Of a stretch of 64,000 nt of DNA, positions 9,046 to 16,836 are shown piece after piece; position 1 is the stretch's first letter, and each line of letters begins with the position of its first letter. The DNA is taken from positions 1-64,000 of the forward strand of contig NZ_JAODNM010000030.1 of assembly GCF_025464955.1 (NCBI RefSeq), in the 5' to 3' direction. The stretch comes from Amycolatopsis sp. (lineage in GTDB: Bacteria; Actinomycetota; Actinomycetes; Mycobacteriales; Pseudonocardiaceae). The notes under the pieces are model-generated. The model saw only the letters and a list, made by a program, of their open reading frames with translations. It was not told the origin of the DNA and searched no databases. The position numbers were made by a program, and so were the translations under genes.

Positions 9046-10095
9046 CTATGCGGCATAAGGCTGGATCCACTGTTGGGGTCGTGGTTCATTGTCCGCCGCG
9101 AGCGGGTGTGGTTCGCCGGTAAGTCCGGCCAGCGCGGCGGCGACCTCCTGAACGTCTGCTCGCACGTATGTGGATGTTGTACCCGTGTCGCTCTTGCCGT
9201 TGTGTCCAGCGTAGGCGCGCGCGACCGCGTAGCCGAAGTTGCGCTCGACCCACGTGAGCGTCGTATGGCGAAGCCAGTGCGTGCTGATGCCCTGCCTCGC
9301 AACCCAAGGAAGATTCTTGGCTAGGCGTTGCCACAAGTAGTCGTAACGGCGGGCGGAGATCGGACGGCCGTTCCGATATCGCAGCAGTTGGTCACCCGGA
9401 TGGGCGCCCCGCTCCTGGCCATGGGCAACGAGATGGCGCATCAGTGTCGGAGACACCGGCTGCCAGCGCACCGTCTCACCCTTCTCGTGTAGAAAGATCA
9501 GACACTGCTCGATATCCAGGTCGTTTGGCCGAAGTGCGAGCGCGCCGCCTCGGCGGCACGCGGTCTCGGTGTGCAGCCGCAGGAGAAGCAAGTCGAGTTC
9601 AGGATCGTTGCCGGTCGCCCCGGCGGTCTCGTTAACCTCAGCCAGCCGAGCGTCAGGCAGTGCGCGCCTGGTGCTGGCAAGCCGCCTGGGCTTGGCGACC
9701 CGGGTAGCTGGGTTGTCCCCGTCGGCGAGGAGCCCGTCAGCCACAGCGTGTCGGTACATGCACCGTAGGGCGGCGATCAAGTGCTCAGCTGCGCTTCGTC
9801 CGCCTCGTGAGTTCTTTCGGACGACGACCTGCAGCTTGACATGTTCTGCTAGCTGTTTGATCTCCAGCGGGGTCGGTTCGTCGATTCGCCGGTCACCCCA
9901 GACGTCGATGATGCGTCGCCAGTAAGTGTCGTAGACGCGGCGTGTTCCGGGTGGAACGGCGTCTGCGACCCGTGCGATGTAATCGCGGATCGTAGGGAGA
10001 GTTTCACTGTCGCGGGAAGCCTGGAGAAGCTGCTCGGGGCTGATCCCGAGGCGCGTGAGTAAGAGCCGGGCAGCCTCAATGTCTGCGTCTTTCAT
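9046..10095 (-). CDS. Tyrosine recombinase/integrase
   Basis: The 349-residue site-specific recombinase has a SAM-like core-binding domain (about 35-125, TRRVYDTYWRRIIDVWGD) and a catalytic domain. Catalytic residues are visible: Arg in LHTETACRRGGALAL, the box STHWLRHTTLTWVERNFG, His/Asn in YAGHNGKSD and the nucleophile Tyr in TTSTYVRADVQEV. Its start overlaps the stop of the AbrB-like gene (TGATG), so the two are translated together. It could mobilise a neighbouring island. Confidence 0.88.
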   Translation of the reverse strand: MKDADIEAARLLLTRLGISPEQLLQASRDSETLPTIRDYIARVADAVPPGTRRVYDTYWRRIIDVWGDRRIDEPTPLEIKQLAEHVKLQVVVRKNSRGGRSAAEHLIAALRCMYRHAVADGLLADGDNPATRVAKPRRLASTRRALPDARLAEVNETAGATGNDPELDLLLLRLHTETACRRGGALALRPNDLDIEQCLIFLHEKGETVRWQPVSPTLMRHLVAHGQERGAHPGDQLLRYRNGRPISARRYDYLWQRLAKNLPWVARQGISTHWLRHTTLTWVERNFGYAVARAYAGHNGKSDTGTTSTYVRADVQEVAAALAGLTGEPHPLAADNEPRPQQWIQPYAA

Positions 10096-10685
10096 CAGGC
10101 CGCCTCGCTTCGCAGGGACTCGTGGTACGCCTGCACCATCGCATCGAGTGCTGAACCCGAGTAGGCGGCCAGAAGGCCGCGATCGGGATAGGCCGCGACC
10201 AGGAGCCGCGCGCCAGCTTGAAGGCGGCAGGCGTGGCGAATTGACGCGGAGAGTTGAAGGTGGCCTTGGCGCGTGACGGTGTCGGGGCCGTCAGACCGTC
10301 TGCCGATGATCAGGACGCCTCTGATTGCCCCGAGGGAAACCCGTGCCTCGGGTAGCCAGCCAAGGATACGGAGCGGGGATCGGTCGGCGAGCCGTCCGTG
10401 GGCATCCATCGCGGTTACGGTGTAGTGCACCTCGCTCCGAGGTGAATGTTCGAGGAGACGCGCGACTGGCAGCCCCTGCGGCTGTGACAAGTACGTCGGC
10501 TTGTTGGGGGCCGCGGCCGGCGTCACGTGCTCGCCGACCACGTCGGGGCTAGGTCGGGCCGTCGGCAGGCTGAGCTGTGGGTGCGGGTTGATGCAGTCGA
10601 TGAGCTGATCCAGTCCTGTCGGTGTTCGGCGTCCCCGCCCCACGGTCGCCCGGGTGCCGGCGCCTTGTTTGTCGTTGACTGCCAT
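10095..10685 (-). CDS. AbrB/MazE/SpoVT-like DNA-binding protein
   Basis: In this 196-residue protein the C-terminal 100 residues contain a swapped-hairpin-like element. GHLQLSASIRHACRLQAG followed by ARLLVAAYPDRGLLAAYSG matches the usual form (G.i.lP...R...l..Gd.l.......g.l.l). The N-terminal half is proline-rich and looks disordered. It overlaps the integrase start by one base (TGATG). A regulator of the integrase or of element maintenance is likely. Confidence 0.65.
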   Translation of the reverse strand: MAVNDKQGAGTRATVGRGRRTPTGLDQLIDCINPHPQLSLPTARPSPDVVGEHVTPAAAPNKPTYLSQPQGLPVARLLEHSPRSEVHYTVTAMDAHGRLADRSPLRILGWLPEARVSLGAIRGVLIIGRRSDGPDTVTRQGHLQLSASIRHACRLQAGARLLVAAYPDRGLLAAYSGSALDAMVQAYHESLRSEAA

Positions 10686-10866
10686 CTCGGTGGCTTCTTT
10701 CGTACTCGGAGGATTGTTGCTGCGCGAGGTGTTCCGCGGTTCTCGCGGAGCCCGTATGACGGATCAGGGGTCGGCGCTGGCCGTCAACTACCATCACGAC
10801 GAGCTGGTGCGACTGTGCGAATGCCGGGCGGCCGTAGGGCGGGTCTGCGGATAAGTTCGTACGTGG

Positions 10867-11592
10867 CTAGGCTGCGCGTCCGTGGCGGACGTCGGACGGC
10901 GTCGTAGCACTCGAGTGCGAGTTCGCAGTGGCGAACTCCTCCGCCGTGATCAAGGGCGGATGTGCCCGCTCGCTTGACCACACCCACTGGTCCCGCGGAA
11001 CCTGTCGGCCGTGGTGACTGCGTCCCCATACCTGGTATCCGGTGTACTTCGGATTGTGGAGGATCGCCCGTAGCGCCGTACTCGTCCAGACGCCCGGCTG
11101 CCCGGTGTCATGGTTGAGCGGCGGAGGGTAGCGCGACTCGGTGAGGCGCTTCCGGATGTCCTCGAGAGCGAGTCGCTCCATGCCCCGCCACATGAAGACC
11201 ATCTTCACGACGGCTGCCTCGACCGGCTCTATCACCAATCGCGTCCGCCAGCGTGGCCGTTGTCCTTGTAGGGCGATTCGCGCGCGTTGTGAGCGGTAGC
11301 CGTAGGGCACCGCTCCGGTGTTGAAGCCTGCGCGTACGAGATCTTCGGACGCGCGGCGGGCCTGGGTGAGGTTGACGGCGTGATAGTCGCGCAGCGTCTG
11401 CGGGTAGACCGGCGGCAGCGTGTTCAACTCGTCGCCGACCGGATTGCGCAAATCGGTTCGCCTTCGGCGCTGCGAGCGGAACAGTTGGGTGGTGCGGACT
11501 GCCAGACGCTGAGCAGGCGACGTGCGACCAGCGGTCGCGGCCCACCGCGGAACCTCGTCGTCGGGGTCAACTCGTTGGGTGTTCGCAGGCAT
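10867..11592 (-). CDS. Recombinase-domain protein lacking the serine catalytic domain
   Basis: This 241-residue protein has the Recombinase (PF07508-like) domain only. It contains VRAGFNTGAVPYGYRSQRAR, AAVVKMVFMWRGMERLALED, TALRAILHNPKYTGYQVWG and AHPPLITAEEFATAN. There is no upstream resolvase domain with Y-x-R-x-S; the first 60 residues are basic and low in complexity. CGGAG lies seven bases before the ATG. It may bind attachment-site DNA without cutting it, as an accessory or directionality factor. This is inference. Confidence 0.75.
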   Translation of the reverse strand: MPANTQRVDPDDEVPRWAATAGRTSPAQRLAVRTTQLFRSQRRRRTDLRNPVGDELNTLPPVYPQTLRDYHAVNLTQARRASEDLVRAGFNTGAVPYGYRSQRARIALQGQRPRWRTRLVIEPVEAAVVKMVFMWRGMERLALEDIRKRLTESRYPPPLNHDTGQPGVWTSTALRAILHNPKYTGYQVWGRSHHGRQVPRDQWVWSSERAHPPLITAEEFATANSHSSATTPSDVRHGRAA

Positions 11593-11655
11593 CGTGGATC
11601 TCCGTTCAAGTGGCCGCGACGCGGCTGTGAGAGGTACTGCGTTGTGAGCGCGGGG

Positions 11656-12576
11656 TCAAACCGCGCGGCGGTCATCGACGGAGCTGCCGGAGCGGCAGGA
11701 CCACGGCGAGCACCCGTCCGGGTCGGCCGCGTCCGCTGGGTCGGCGATGACGAGCCGCGGGTGCCGCTGGGCGGTAGCCGGCGGGTCGAGGTTGACCTGA
11801 TCGAGCGGTCGGCAGGAACGGTGCAGGAAGTACTGCCCGCGCAGGTGTTGGCCTTGTTCGGTGGCGTGGGGGTACCCGTCGCGGATGGCCTTGTCGAACT
11901 CGACCGCCTCGGTCCATCCGGCGGGGTCGTTGTCGCGGATCCACCGCCAGCCGGCGTTTCCGTGGAAGGGACACCCGATGCAAGCGGACTTGACGGTGTG
12001 CCCGAATCCGCTCTCGGCCAGGTACTCGGCGCAGCGGGTGCGGTCCCAGCCCAGCTCGATCAACGGGAACACGTTGCGCAGGTACTTCACGCCCGAGTCC
12101 TTCGCGCGGGTGAACTCGTCGGTGCTGATCCCGATGGCTTGCTCGACGTACACGTCACGCGGAACGCGGCGCGGATGGGGATAGCCGAGGAGCTCGCGTG
12201 CCGCCTTCTTGAGGGGCGAAATTTTGTACTCGCTCGTGCATTGCCTGCGTGCCAGGCCTCGGGAGCCGTCGGGGTTGAGGACATGCAGTGGCATCGACAC
12301 GAACCGGTGGGCCGGGTCGAGTGCGTCGTCGCGGATGTTGCCCGCCGAGACGGTGCGCACCAGGATGTCGAACTTCTCGGCGTGCGCGTGCAGCCGTGCG
12401 AGGTTCTCGTAGACCGCGTGTGGTTCCCAGCCGGTGTCGGCGAACAGGGCGACATCGAAGCGGGGAATCACGCCTTCGCACGCCAGCAGCAGCACGGCGC
12501 TGCTCTGGACCCCGGCACCGAGCGAGAGGCACCTCAACGCGGGGCGGGATTCGGGTGGCGAGTCGGGGCTGGTCAT
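11656..12576 (-). CDS. PP-loop ATPase, PAPS-reductase-like
   Basis: The 306-residue adenine-nucleotide alpha hydrolase has the PP-loop SLGAGVQSSAVLLLACEG (SGGxxS-like), ALFADTGWEPHAVYENL, the core motif SRGLARRQCTSEYKISPLKK, and a C-terminal cysteine pair in KSACIGCPFHGN likely to bind metal or an iron-sulfur centre. Such proteins are frequent in actinophages and mobile elements. Proposed roles are nucleotide or nucleic-acid modification rather than sulfate assimilation. The ATG overlaps the preceding methyltransferase stop (ATGA), with GGAGG ten bases upstream. It is the last gene of the methyltransferase operon. Confidence 0.8.
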   Translation of the reverse strand: MTSPDSPPESRPALRCLSLGAGVQSSAVLLLACEGVIPRFDVALFADTGWEPHAVYENLARLHAHAEKFDILVRTVSAGNIRDDALDPAHRFVSMPLHVLNPDGSRGLARRQCTSEYKISPLKKAARELLGYPHPRRVPRDVYVEQAIGISTDEFTRAKDSGVKYLRNVFPLIELGWDRTRCAEYLAESGFGHTVKSACIGCPFHGNAGWRWIRDNDPAGWTEAVEFDKAIRDGYPHATEQGQHLRGQYFLHRSCRPLDQVNLDPPATAQRHPRLVIADPADAADPDGCSPWSCRSGSSVDDRRAV

Positions 12577-14036
12577 GCTGCGTTCGCCTCCTGCCCGTGT
12601 CCGGGGAGATGCCTGTCGCCGGCGTTGTCCAGGACTGCGGCGAGGTCGGCGAGCAGCAGACTGACCGCGTGGGTGGCTTGTTGTGGCACCACTCCGTTTC
12701 CCAGGGCTCGGAGCATGGCCGTCCGCGGCAGCGGCAGACTGGTCACGTGGCCCGGCTCGAGCCCTTGGAGCCATTCGACGAAGGCGGGCGCCAGCACGGG
12801 CCGGCCGTGCGTGCCCGGCTGTGTGGGAAAAGGTGCCGGTCGCCCGAGCACTTGTTCCCACCGTCGCACGGCCGGCGTGTAGTCGCGCCAGTCCACCTCG
12901 GAGCAGGCCGACGGCGACGAGGCTTCCGGAACGGCGACGGTTACGAGGTGCCGTCGTGCGCGCTCGGGGCGAACAGTCGCATCACCGCCGAGGGCAGCAT
13001 TAGGTCGCCTTTGGAGCCCCGCTGCGCCGGGCAGCCCTTCGTCCCGTCGGTCGCCCGTGGTGTCGGCAGGAACGCCTCGGGGTCCACCAGCGGAAGCACT
13101 TGCTGCGACAGCGGCGGCCGGAACCCCGCGCTCGCCCGGCGTCCCGCCGAACCCGTGTCCGACGCCCTCGGGGTCGGCAGCAGCCGAGCCTCGTCGGGCA
13201 GTGACGGCCCACCGCGCTGAGTCCTGTGGGTGCAGTTCTTCGCATCCGACGCGGTGGGTGTCGGCAGCAGTTTCATCACCGCGTCCACCGCGTCGTGGAG
13301 GTTCACCTGGTGCCCACCGGCTCGACGCCGTGCCGGGTCGGCTGGCCCCCGGTTGTTGCCATCGCGCGCCTGCGGTGTCGGCAGCATCCGGGCGGGCAAC
13401 GCTGCGTGGCCAGGCGAGCAGGAACACCCTTTCGCGTCGGTGTGCCGCGCCGATGTCGGCGGCGCGGACGCTACGCCAGAGCGCGTCATACCCCGCTTCG
13501 GCCAGGTCGCCGAGTACACGGTGGAGACCTCCGCCCTTCCAGCGAAGCGCGGCGACGTTCTCCACGACGCACAACGCGGGTCGTAGTACGCGAACGCCTG
13601 CCACGATGTCTGCCCACAGTCCACTGCGTTCGCCTTTCTCGATACCGACGCGCCGCCCGGCGGCGGAGATGTCCTGACACGGGAACCCGGCGGTGAGCAC
13701 CTCGACCGGCTCCACAGCGGTCCAGTCGATCGCGCGGACGTCGCCGAGGTTCGGGACGCCGGGCATCCGCTCGGCGAGGATCCGGGTGATGTGCGGGTCT
13801 GGGTCGGCGCACCACGCGATTCGGCCGCCGCCGAGCGCGGCCAGCACGCCGAGGTCCAGTCCGCCGTAGCCGGTACACACCGACCCGATGACCGGACCCT
13901 GACTCGCCGCGACCGACACCGGTTCTGGTGGGGTGGCCGCCCGCACCGCCCCCGCCGCCGCCATCGAGACGGCGACGGGGGCGAGGGCGGAGTGGTGCCC
14001 CGATTCGCGCGGCGCGCGGCGCGGTCGGGTGCTCAT
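12573..14036 (-). CDS. DNA (cytosine-5) methyltransferase
   Basis: This 487-residue C5-type methyltransferase transfers a methyl group from SAM to cytosine in DNA. Motif I is GSVCTGYGGLDLGVLAALGG, motif IV is TAGFPCQDISAAGRR, motif VI is CVVENVAAL, motif VIII is AHRRERVFLL, and motif X is LRALGNGVVPQQ. The target-recognition part (about 215-385) is low in complexity with four (A/P)AD(T/P) repeats. In that part the codon bias points to another frame (see the overlapping entry). Starts and stops overlap both neighbours by ATGA. No restriction endonuclease gene is adjacent, so the enzyme is probably solitary and protects or marks the element. Confidence 0.9.
   Translation of the reverse strand: MSTRPRRAPRESGHHSALAPVAVSMAAAGAVRAATPPEPVSVAASQGPVIGSVCTGYGGLDLGVLAALGGGRIAWCADPDPHITRILAERMPGVPNLGDVRAIDWTAVEPVEVLTAGFPCQDISAAGRRVGIEKGERSGLWADIVAGVRVLRPALCVVENVAALRWKGGGLHRVLGDLAEAGYDALWRSVRAADIGAAHRRERVFLLAWPRSVARPDAADTAGARWQQPGASRPGTASSRWAPGEPPRRGGRGDETAADTHRVGCEELHPQDSARWAVTARRGSAAADPEGVGHGFGGTPGERGVPAAAVAASASAGGPRGVPADTTGDRRDEGLPGAAGLQRRPNAALGGDATVRPERARRHLVTVAVPEASSPSACSEVDWRDYTPAVRRWEQVLGRPAPFPTQPGTHGRPVLAPAFVEWLQGLEPGHVTSLPLPRTAMLRALGNGVVPQQATHAVSLLLADLAAVLDNAGDRHLPGHGQEANAA
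12941..13624 (-). CDS. Possible overlapping gene inside the cytosine methyltransferase gene
   Basis: Shifted by one base relative to the methyltransferase frame is an open frame of 227 codons from GTG 13624. It reads DCGQTSWQAFAYYDPRCASW, then VYSATWPKRGMTRSGVA, then four repeats (MLPTPQARD, LLPTPTASD, LLPTPRASD, FLPTPRATD). This layout (SWRTSQ ... TWPRSGMTRNG ... LPTPTASD) is one I recall from phage proteins linked to DNA methylases. Over roughly 13400-12950 most third codon positions in this frame are G or C, while those of the methyltransferase frame are close to random. It may be a second product, a frameshift domain, or a decayed trace. Weak AAAGG lies about ten bases before the GTG. Confidence 0.4.
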   Translation of the reverse strand: MDCGQTSWQAFAYYDPRCASWRTSPRFAGRAEVSTVYSATWPKRGMTRSGVASAPPTSARHTDAKGCSCSPGHAALPARMLPTPQARDGNNRGPADPARRRAGGHQVNLHDAVDAVMKLLPTPTASDAKNCTHRTQRGGPSLPDEARLLPTPRASDTGSAGRRASAGFRPPLSQQVLPLVDPEAFLPTPRATDGTKGCPAQRGSKGDLMLPSAVMRLFAPSAHDGTS

Positions 14037-15223
14037 GCCGCCCAGCTCTGCGACACGTTCGAGTCACCCGTCGGGTTCCCGGCGGGTCGCGTAGGGTCGC
14101 TGACGCTGCTTCGGGATTCCGGAAGTTCAGTCGAGATTCCAGAACCTGCGCTCCTGCGCTGTGAGGTCCTGAAGACCAGCACGTCCTCGTGCGCGATCAG
14201 GTGCAGGGGCAGTCCGGCCTCGCGCTGTTTGCGGATGAAGTCGCGCTGGAAAAAGGACCCGCGGGCGACCAGGTCGTGCTCGGCGGCCCGCGCGAGCAGC
14301 GCCACGCACCGCTCGACGGGGACCAGCCCGGCCTGCCGGCCGCAGGCCAGGATCTGCGAGGGCAGGTCGATCAGCTCGGCGTGCTCACGCCACGGGCGGA
14401 TGGTGATGGCGATGTGCCCACCTGGGCGCAGGTAGCCGGCCAGCCCGGCGAGGATGCGGGTGAACCCGGCGAGCAGCCGGTGGTGGCCGATGTTGGCGAG
14501 GTTCCCGCGGTCGAGGGTGTTGCCGTAGAGGTGGTGGTACTTCTGCACCCCGCCGCCCGGCGTGACCGACACCTGCCCGTGCGTCGACGGCCCGTACGGC
14601 GGCGACGTGACGACGAGCGCGGCCTGCCCGACGTACTCCGCCGGCAGCAGGGAGGCGAGCTGGCGGGCGTCGCCGTGGAACACCCGCGCGTCGTGGTCGA
14701 CCCCGGCCTCGCGGGCGAGGTCGAGATTGGCGCGGGCGACATCGACCCAGTGCGGCTCGTACTCGATGCCGACCGCCCGGCGCCCGGCGTGCACGGCCTC
14801 CACCAGTGTGGTGCCGATCCCGCACATCGGGTCCAGCACGAGATCGCCGGGCTCCGTGTAGTGGGCGATCGCGTGCGCGGCGACGGCCGGGAGCATCTTC
14901 GCCGGGTGCGCCGTCGACTCGGGCGTGTAACGGTTCTTGCGCTGCGCGGCAGGGGAGGTCTGCGCGGTCGTCCACACCGACACCGGCAGGTTCTCCTCCT
15001 CGCCGTGAGCGCTTCCGGCGCACGGGTCGAGGTCGTCGATGACCGTCTGCGGGATGCGCTGGGTGGTGTCGGGCACGGTGTCACCGGAGGTCTCGGCGGC
15101 CTCGTGCGTGGTGGCGGGGGAGTCGTCGTTGAGCGTGTGCGGCGAGTGGCCGTCAGCCATGGGAGTGCCTTCCTGGCGGCGGTGTCCGGGGTGGGCGGGG
15201 TTCGGGACCGAGGCGGTCGTCAT
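14033..15223 (-). CDS. DNA N4/N6-type methyltransferase
   Basis: The 396-residue protein has the SAM-binding motif GDLVLDPMCGIGTTLVEAVH and the catalytic loop VVTSPPYGPSTHG (TSPPY class, usual for N4-cytosine or N6-adenine methylation), then GYLRPGGHIAITIRPW. The order (catalytic loop after motif I) fits the N6_N4_Mtase family. The 100 N-terminal residues are disordered. ATG 15223 overlaps the upstream stop (ATGA), like every junction in this operon. ATG 15160, with AGGAAGG before it, is an alternative start. It acts together with the C5 enzyme and the degenerate relative upstream. Confidence 0.82.
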   Translation of the reverse strand: MTTASVPNPAHPGHRRQEGTPMADGHSPHTLNDDSPATTHEAAETSGDTVPDTTQRIPQTVIDDLDPCAGSAHGEEENLPVSVWTTAQTSPAAQRKNRYTPESTAHPAKMLPAVAAHAIAHYTEPGDLVLDPMCGIGTTLVEAVHAGRRAVGIEYEPHWVDVARANLDLAREAGVDHDARVFHGDARQLASLLPAEYVGQAALVVTSPPYGPSTHGQVSVTPGGGVQKYHHLYGNTLDRGNLANIGHHRLLAGFTRILAGLAGYLRPGGHIAITIRPWREHAELIDLPSQILACGRQAGLVPVERCVALLARAAEHDLVARGSFFQRDFIRKQREAGLPLHLIAHEDVLVFRTSQRRSAGSGISTELPESRSSVSDPTRPAGNPTGDSNVSQSWAA

Positions 15224-16272
15224 CGCAGGACCCCGGTCTCGAACGCCGCGCCGGCCGGACCCGGGCGAGGCGGTTCGTGGTCATGCGGATTGGCGAACAC
15301 AAGAACGTCGGAGTGGATGCGCCGGTGCGGGGCGGGCAGCCCCCGCGACTCGGCGCGGTGCCGCGCGCGGGCGTCCTGTTCGGCCGCCGGGCCGTCGGGT
15401 TCGGGAGCGAAGTCGCCGTCGCGCACCGGCGCGTGCAGGGCGACGATGTGCTGGAGGTAGAGCAGGTCGGCGTTCTGCGCCGAGGCCACCACCGGCCCGC
15501 TCGGGTCGACCAACTCACCCCGAGCCCAGTCACAGTGCGTGAGTACGACGAGGATCCCGCCGAGCCGCAGCAGGCGGGCCGCGAGCAACGCCACGACGTC
15601 GCCGCCGCGATCACCGGAGTGCTCGGGACGCAGGCTGGTGACGATCAGGTCCGCCTGCTCCGCACCGGCCGAGGCACCGTCGAGGACACCGCTGTCCACA
15701 CCCGAGGGCGCCGGCTCGCAGAAGGCCGCCGGTGCGCGGTCGGGACCGCCGACAAGGTCGGCCCAGAACGGCTCCGACGCCGGACCCGAGGCACTCGGAT
15801 CCACCGCGACGCGCACGACACGCCCGGTCCGGTCCAGTCCGTCGACCGTGTCGAGCGCGCCGGCGAGTTCGGCGTCCGGCTCGGTGCCGGGAGCGTGGTC
15901 GATCACCCCGTCGGCACCCACCGCGGCGAGCCGGGGACGGTGCTCGGTGCCCGGCCACGGGAGCAGCACGACGCGCGCGCCGGGGACGCTGAACGAGGTG
16001 ACGATCCTCGCCAGGATCGGCGTCGGCCAGGCCGCGTCGAGGTCGATCGGGACCGGGCCGGCCGTCCACACCGTCGCCGGGGTCGGGGTGGACTTCGAGC
16101 CCCGCGAGCGTGCCTTCGCCCCGGCCGAGGCGGGCCGCGCAGGGCTGACCCGGGTGGTGGTCGAAGCGGTCGGATAGGGGCGGCGGTCGCCGCCCCGGCG
16201 GGTGGCCGGCGGGCGGGTGGAGTCGCTGCGGCGGCGCGGTCCGCGCGGGGATGACTGGGCGGGCTGGGTCAC
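15220..16272 (-). CDS. Degenerate methyltransferase-like protein, first gene of the operon
   Basis: The 350-residue protein has a basic, proline- and threonine-rich tail (1-70) before a Rossmann-like domain. GARVVLLPWPG takes the place of motif I, and EQADLIVTSLRPEHSGDRGG occupies the place of a TSPPY loop. RLGGILVVLTHCDWARGEL resembles the strand after the catalytic loop. The catalytic Pro-Pro-Tyr is lost, so it may be a non-catalytic partner of the N4/N6 enzyme, as in heteromeric methyltransferases. GGAGG lies six bases before the GTG start. Confidence 0.6.
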   Translation of the reverse strand: MTQPAQSSPRGPRRRSDSTRPPATRRGGDRRPYPTASTTTRVSPARPASAGAKARSRGSKSTPTPATVWTAGPVPIDLDAAWPTPILARIVTSFSVPGARVVLLPWPGTEHRPRLAAVGADGVIDHAPGTEPDAELAGALDTVDGLDRTGRVVRVAVDPSASGPASEPFWADLVGGPDRAPAAFCEPAPSGVDSGVLDGASAGAEQADLIVTSLRPEHSGDRGGDVVALLAARLLRLGGILVVLTHCDWARGELVDPSGPVVASAQNADLLYLQHIVALHAPVRDGDFAPEPDGPAAEQDARARHRAESRGLPAPHRRIHSDVLVFANPHDHEPPRPGPAGAAFETGVLR

Positions 16273-16836
16273 GGGTGTCCTCCGTCAAGCAGGTGATGCG
16301 CCGGCGTCGATGCGAGGCGCTGATGACATCCCTGAACTCCGAAATACGGGCACCTGGGGGACAGCCGGACCCGAACTTTCTCTTGTCAATTCTTCTGGCC
16401 CTTGTCGCCATTCATAGGCGACTGGAAAAGGCTTACGGACTCACGCGCGCGGGAATTGATCCCCGTCTCCGCGGAAGGGCGTTGCGCGGCGTGGTGAGAA
16501 TTTTTTGGGGACCTGGCTGCGTCTCGCGCTGAACGCTCGCTCCGTGGTGCGGGCGCGTGACTGCAGCTCTAACCGAACTAGTACCGAACTAGTACCGCAA
16601 CCGCATAGCCACAGCTCAGTGGGTATTACCGATGATCACGCGGCGATCGCGAGCCGTCTTCCCGATCGCCTCCGCGCGGGGCAGGTGATGATCGTGAAGT
16701 CCCCGGGAAGATGATCACTGAAGATCATCGGTACTAGGTTGGTCAGCGTCCGGTACCACTTCGGTTCGAGTTCGGTACTACCCCCTGCGGTGTCCTGGAT
16801 GAGTCGCTTTCCACCGACTCACCCAGGGAGCCATTC
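16273..16836. promoter_or_regulatory. Divergent control region between methyltransferase and transfer operons
   Basis: These 564 bases lie between two divergent operons. They contain a tandem 11-base repeat ACCGAACTAGT (16572-16582 and 16583-16593). AGTACCGAACT at 16580-16590 has an exact inverted copy at 16769-16779. There is also a palindrome at 16710-16729. These are likely operators for a regulator encoded by the element. An origin of transfer would also fit, but no nic-like sequence was recognised. Confidence 0.55.
16710..16729. repeat. Inverted repeat GATGATC-N6-GATCATC
   Basis: A perfect 7-base inverted repeat with spacer ACTGAA. A further GATGATC occurs at 16631-16637 and a TGATGATCG at 16687-16695. 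The site lies 107 bases before the first gene of the transfer operon and has the size of a dimeric repressor operator. Confidence 0.6.

Noticed and set aside
13900..15460. Long plus-strand frames over the methyltransferase operon
   Set aside because: They are Arg/Gly/Val-rich mirror frames of minus-strand genes with clear catalytic motifs.
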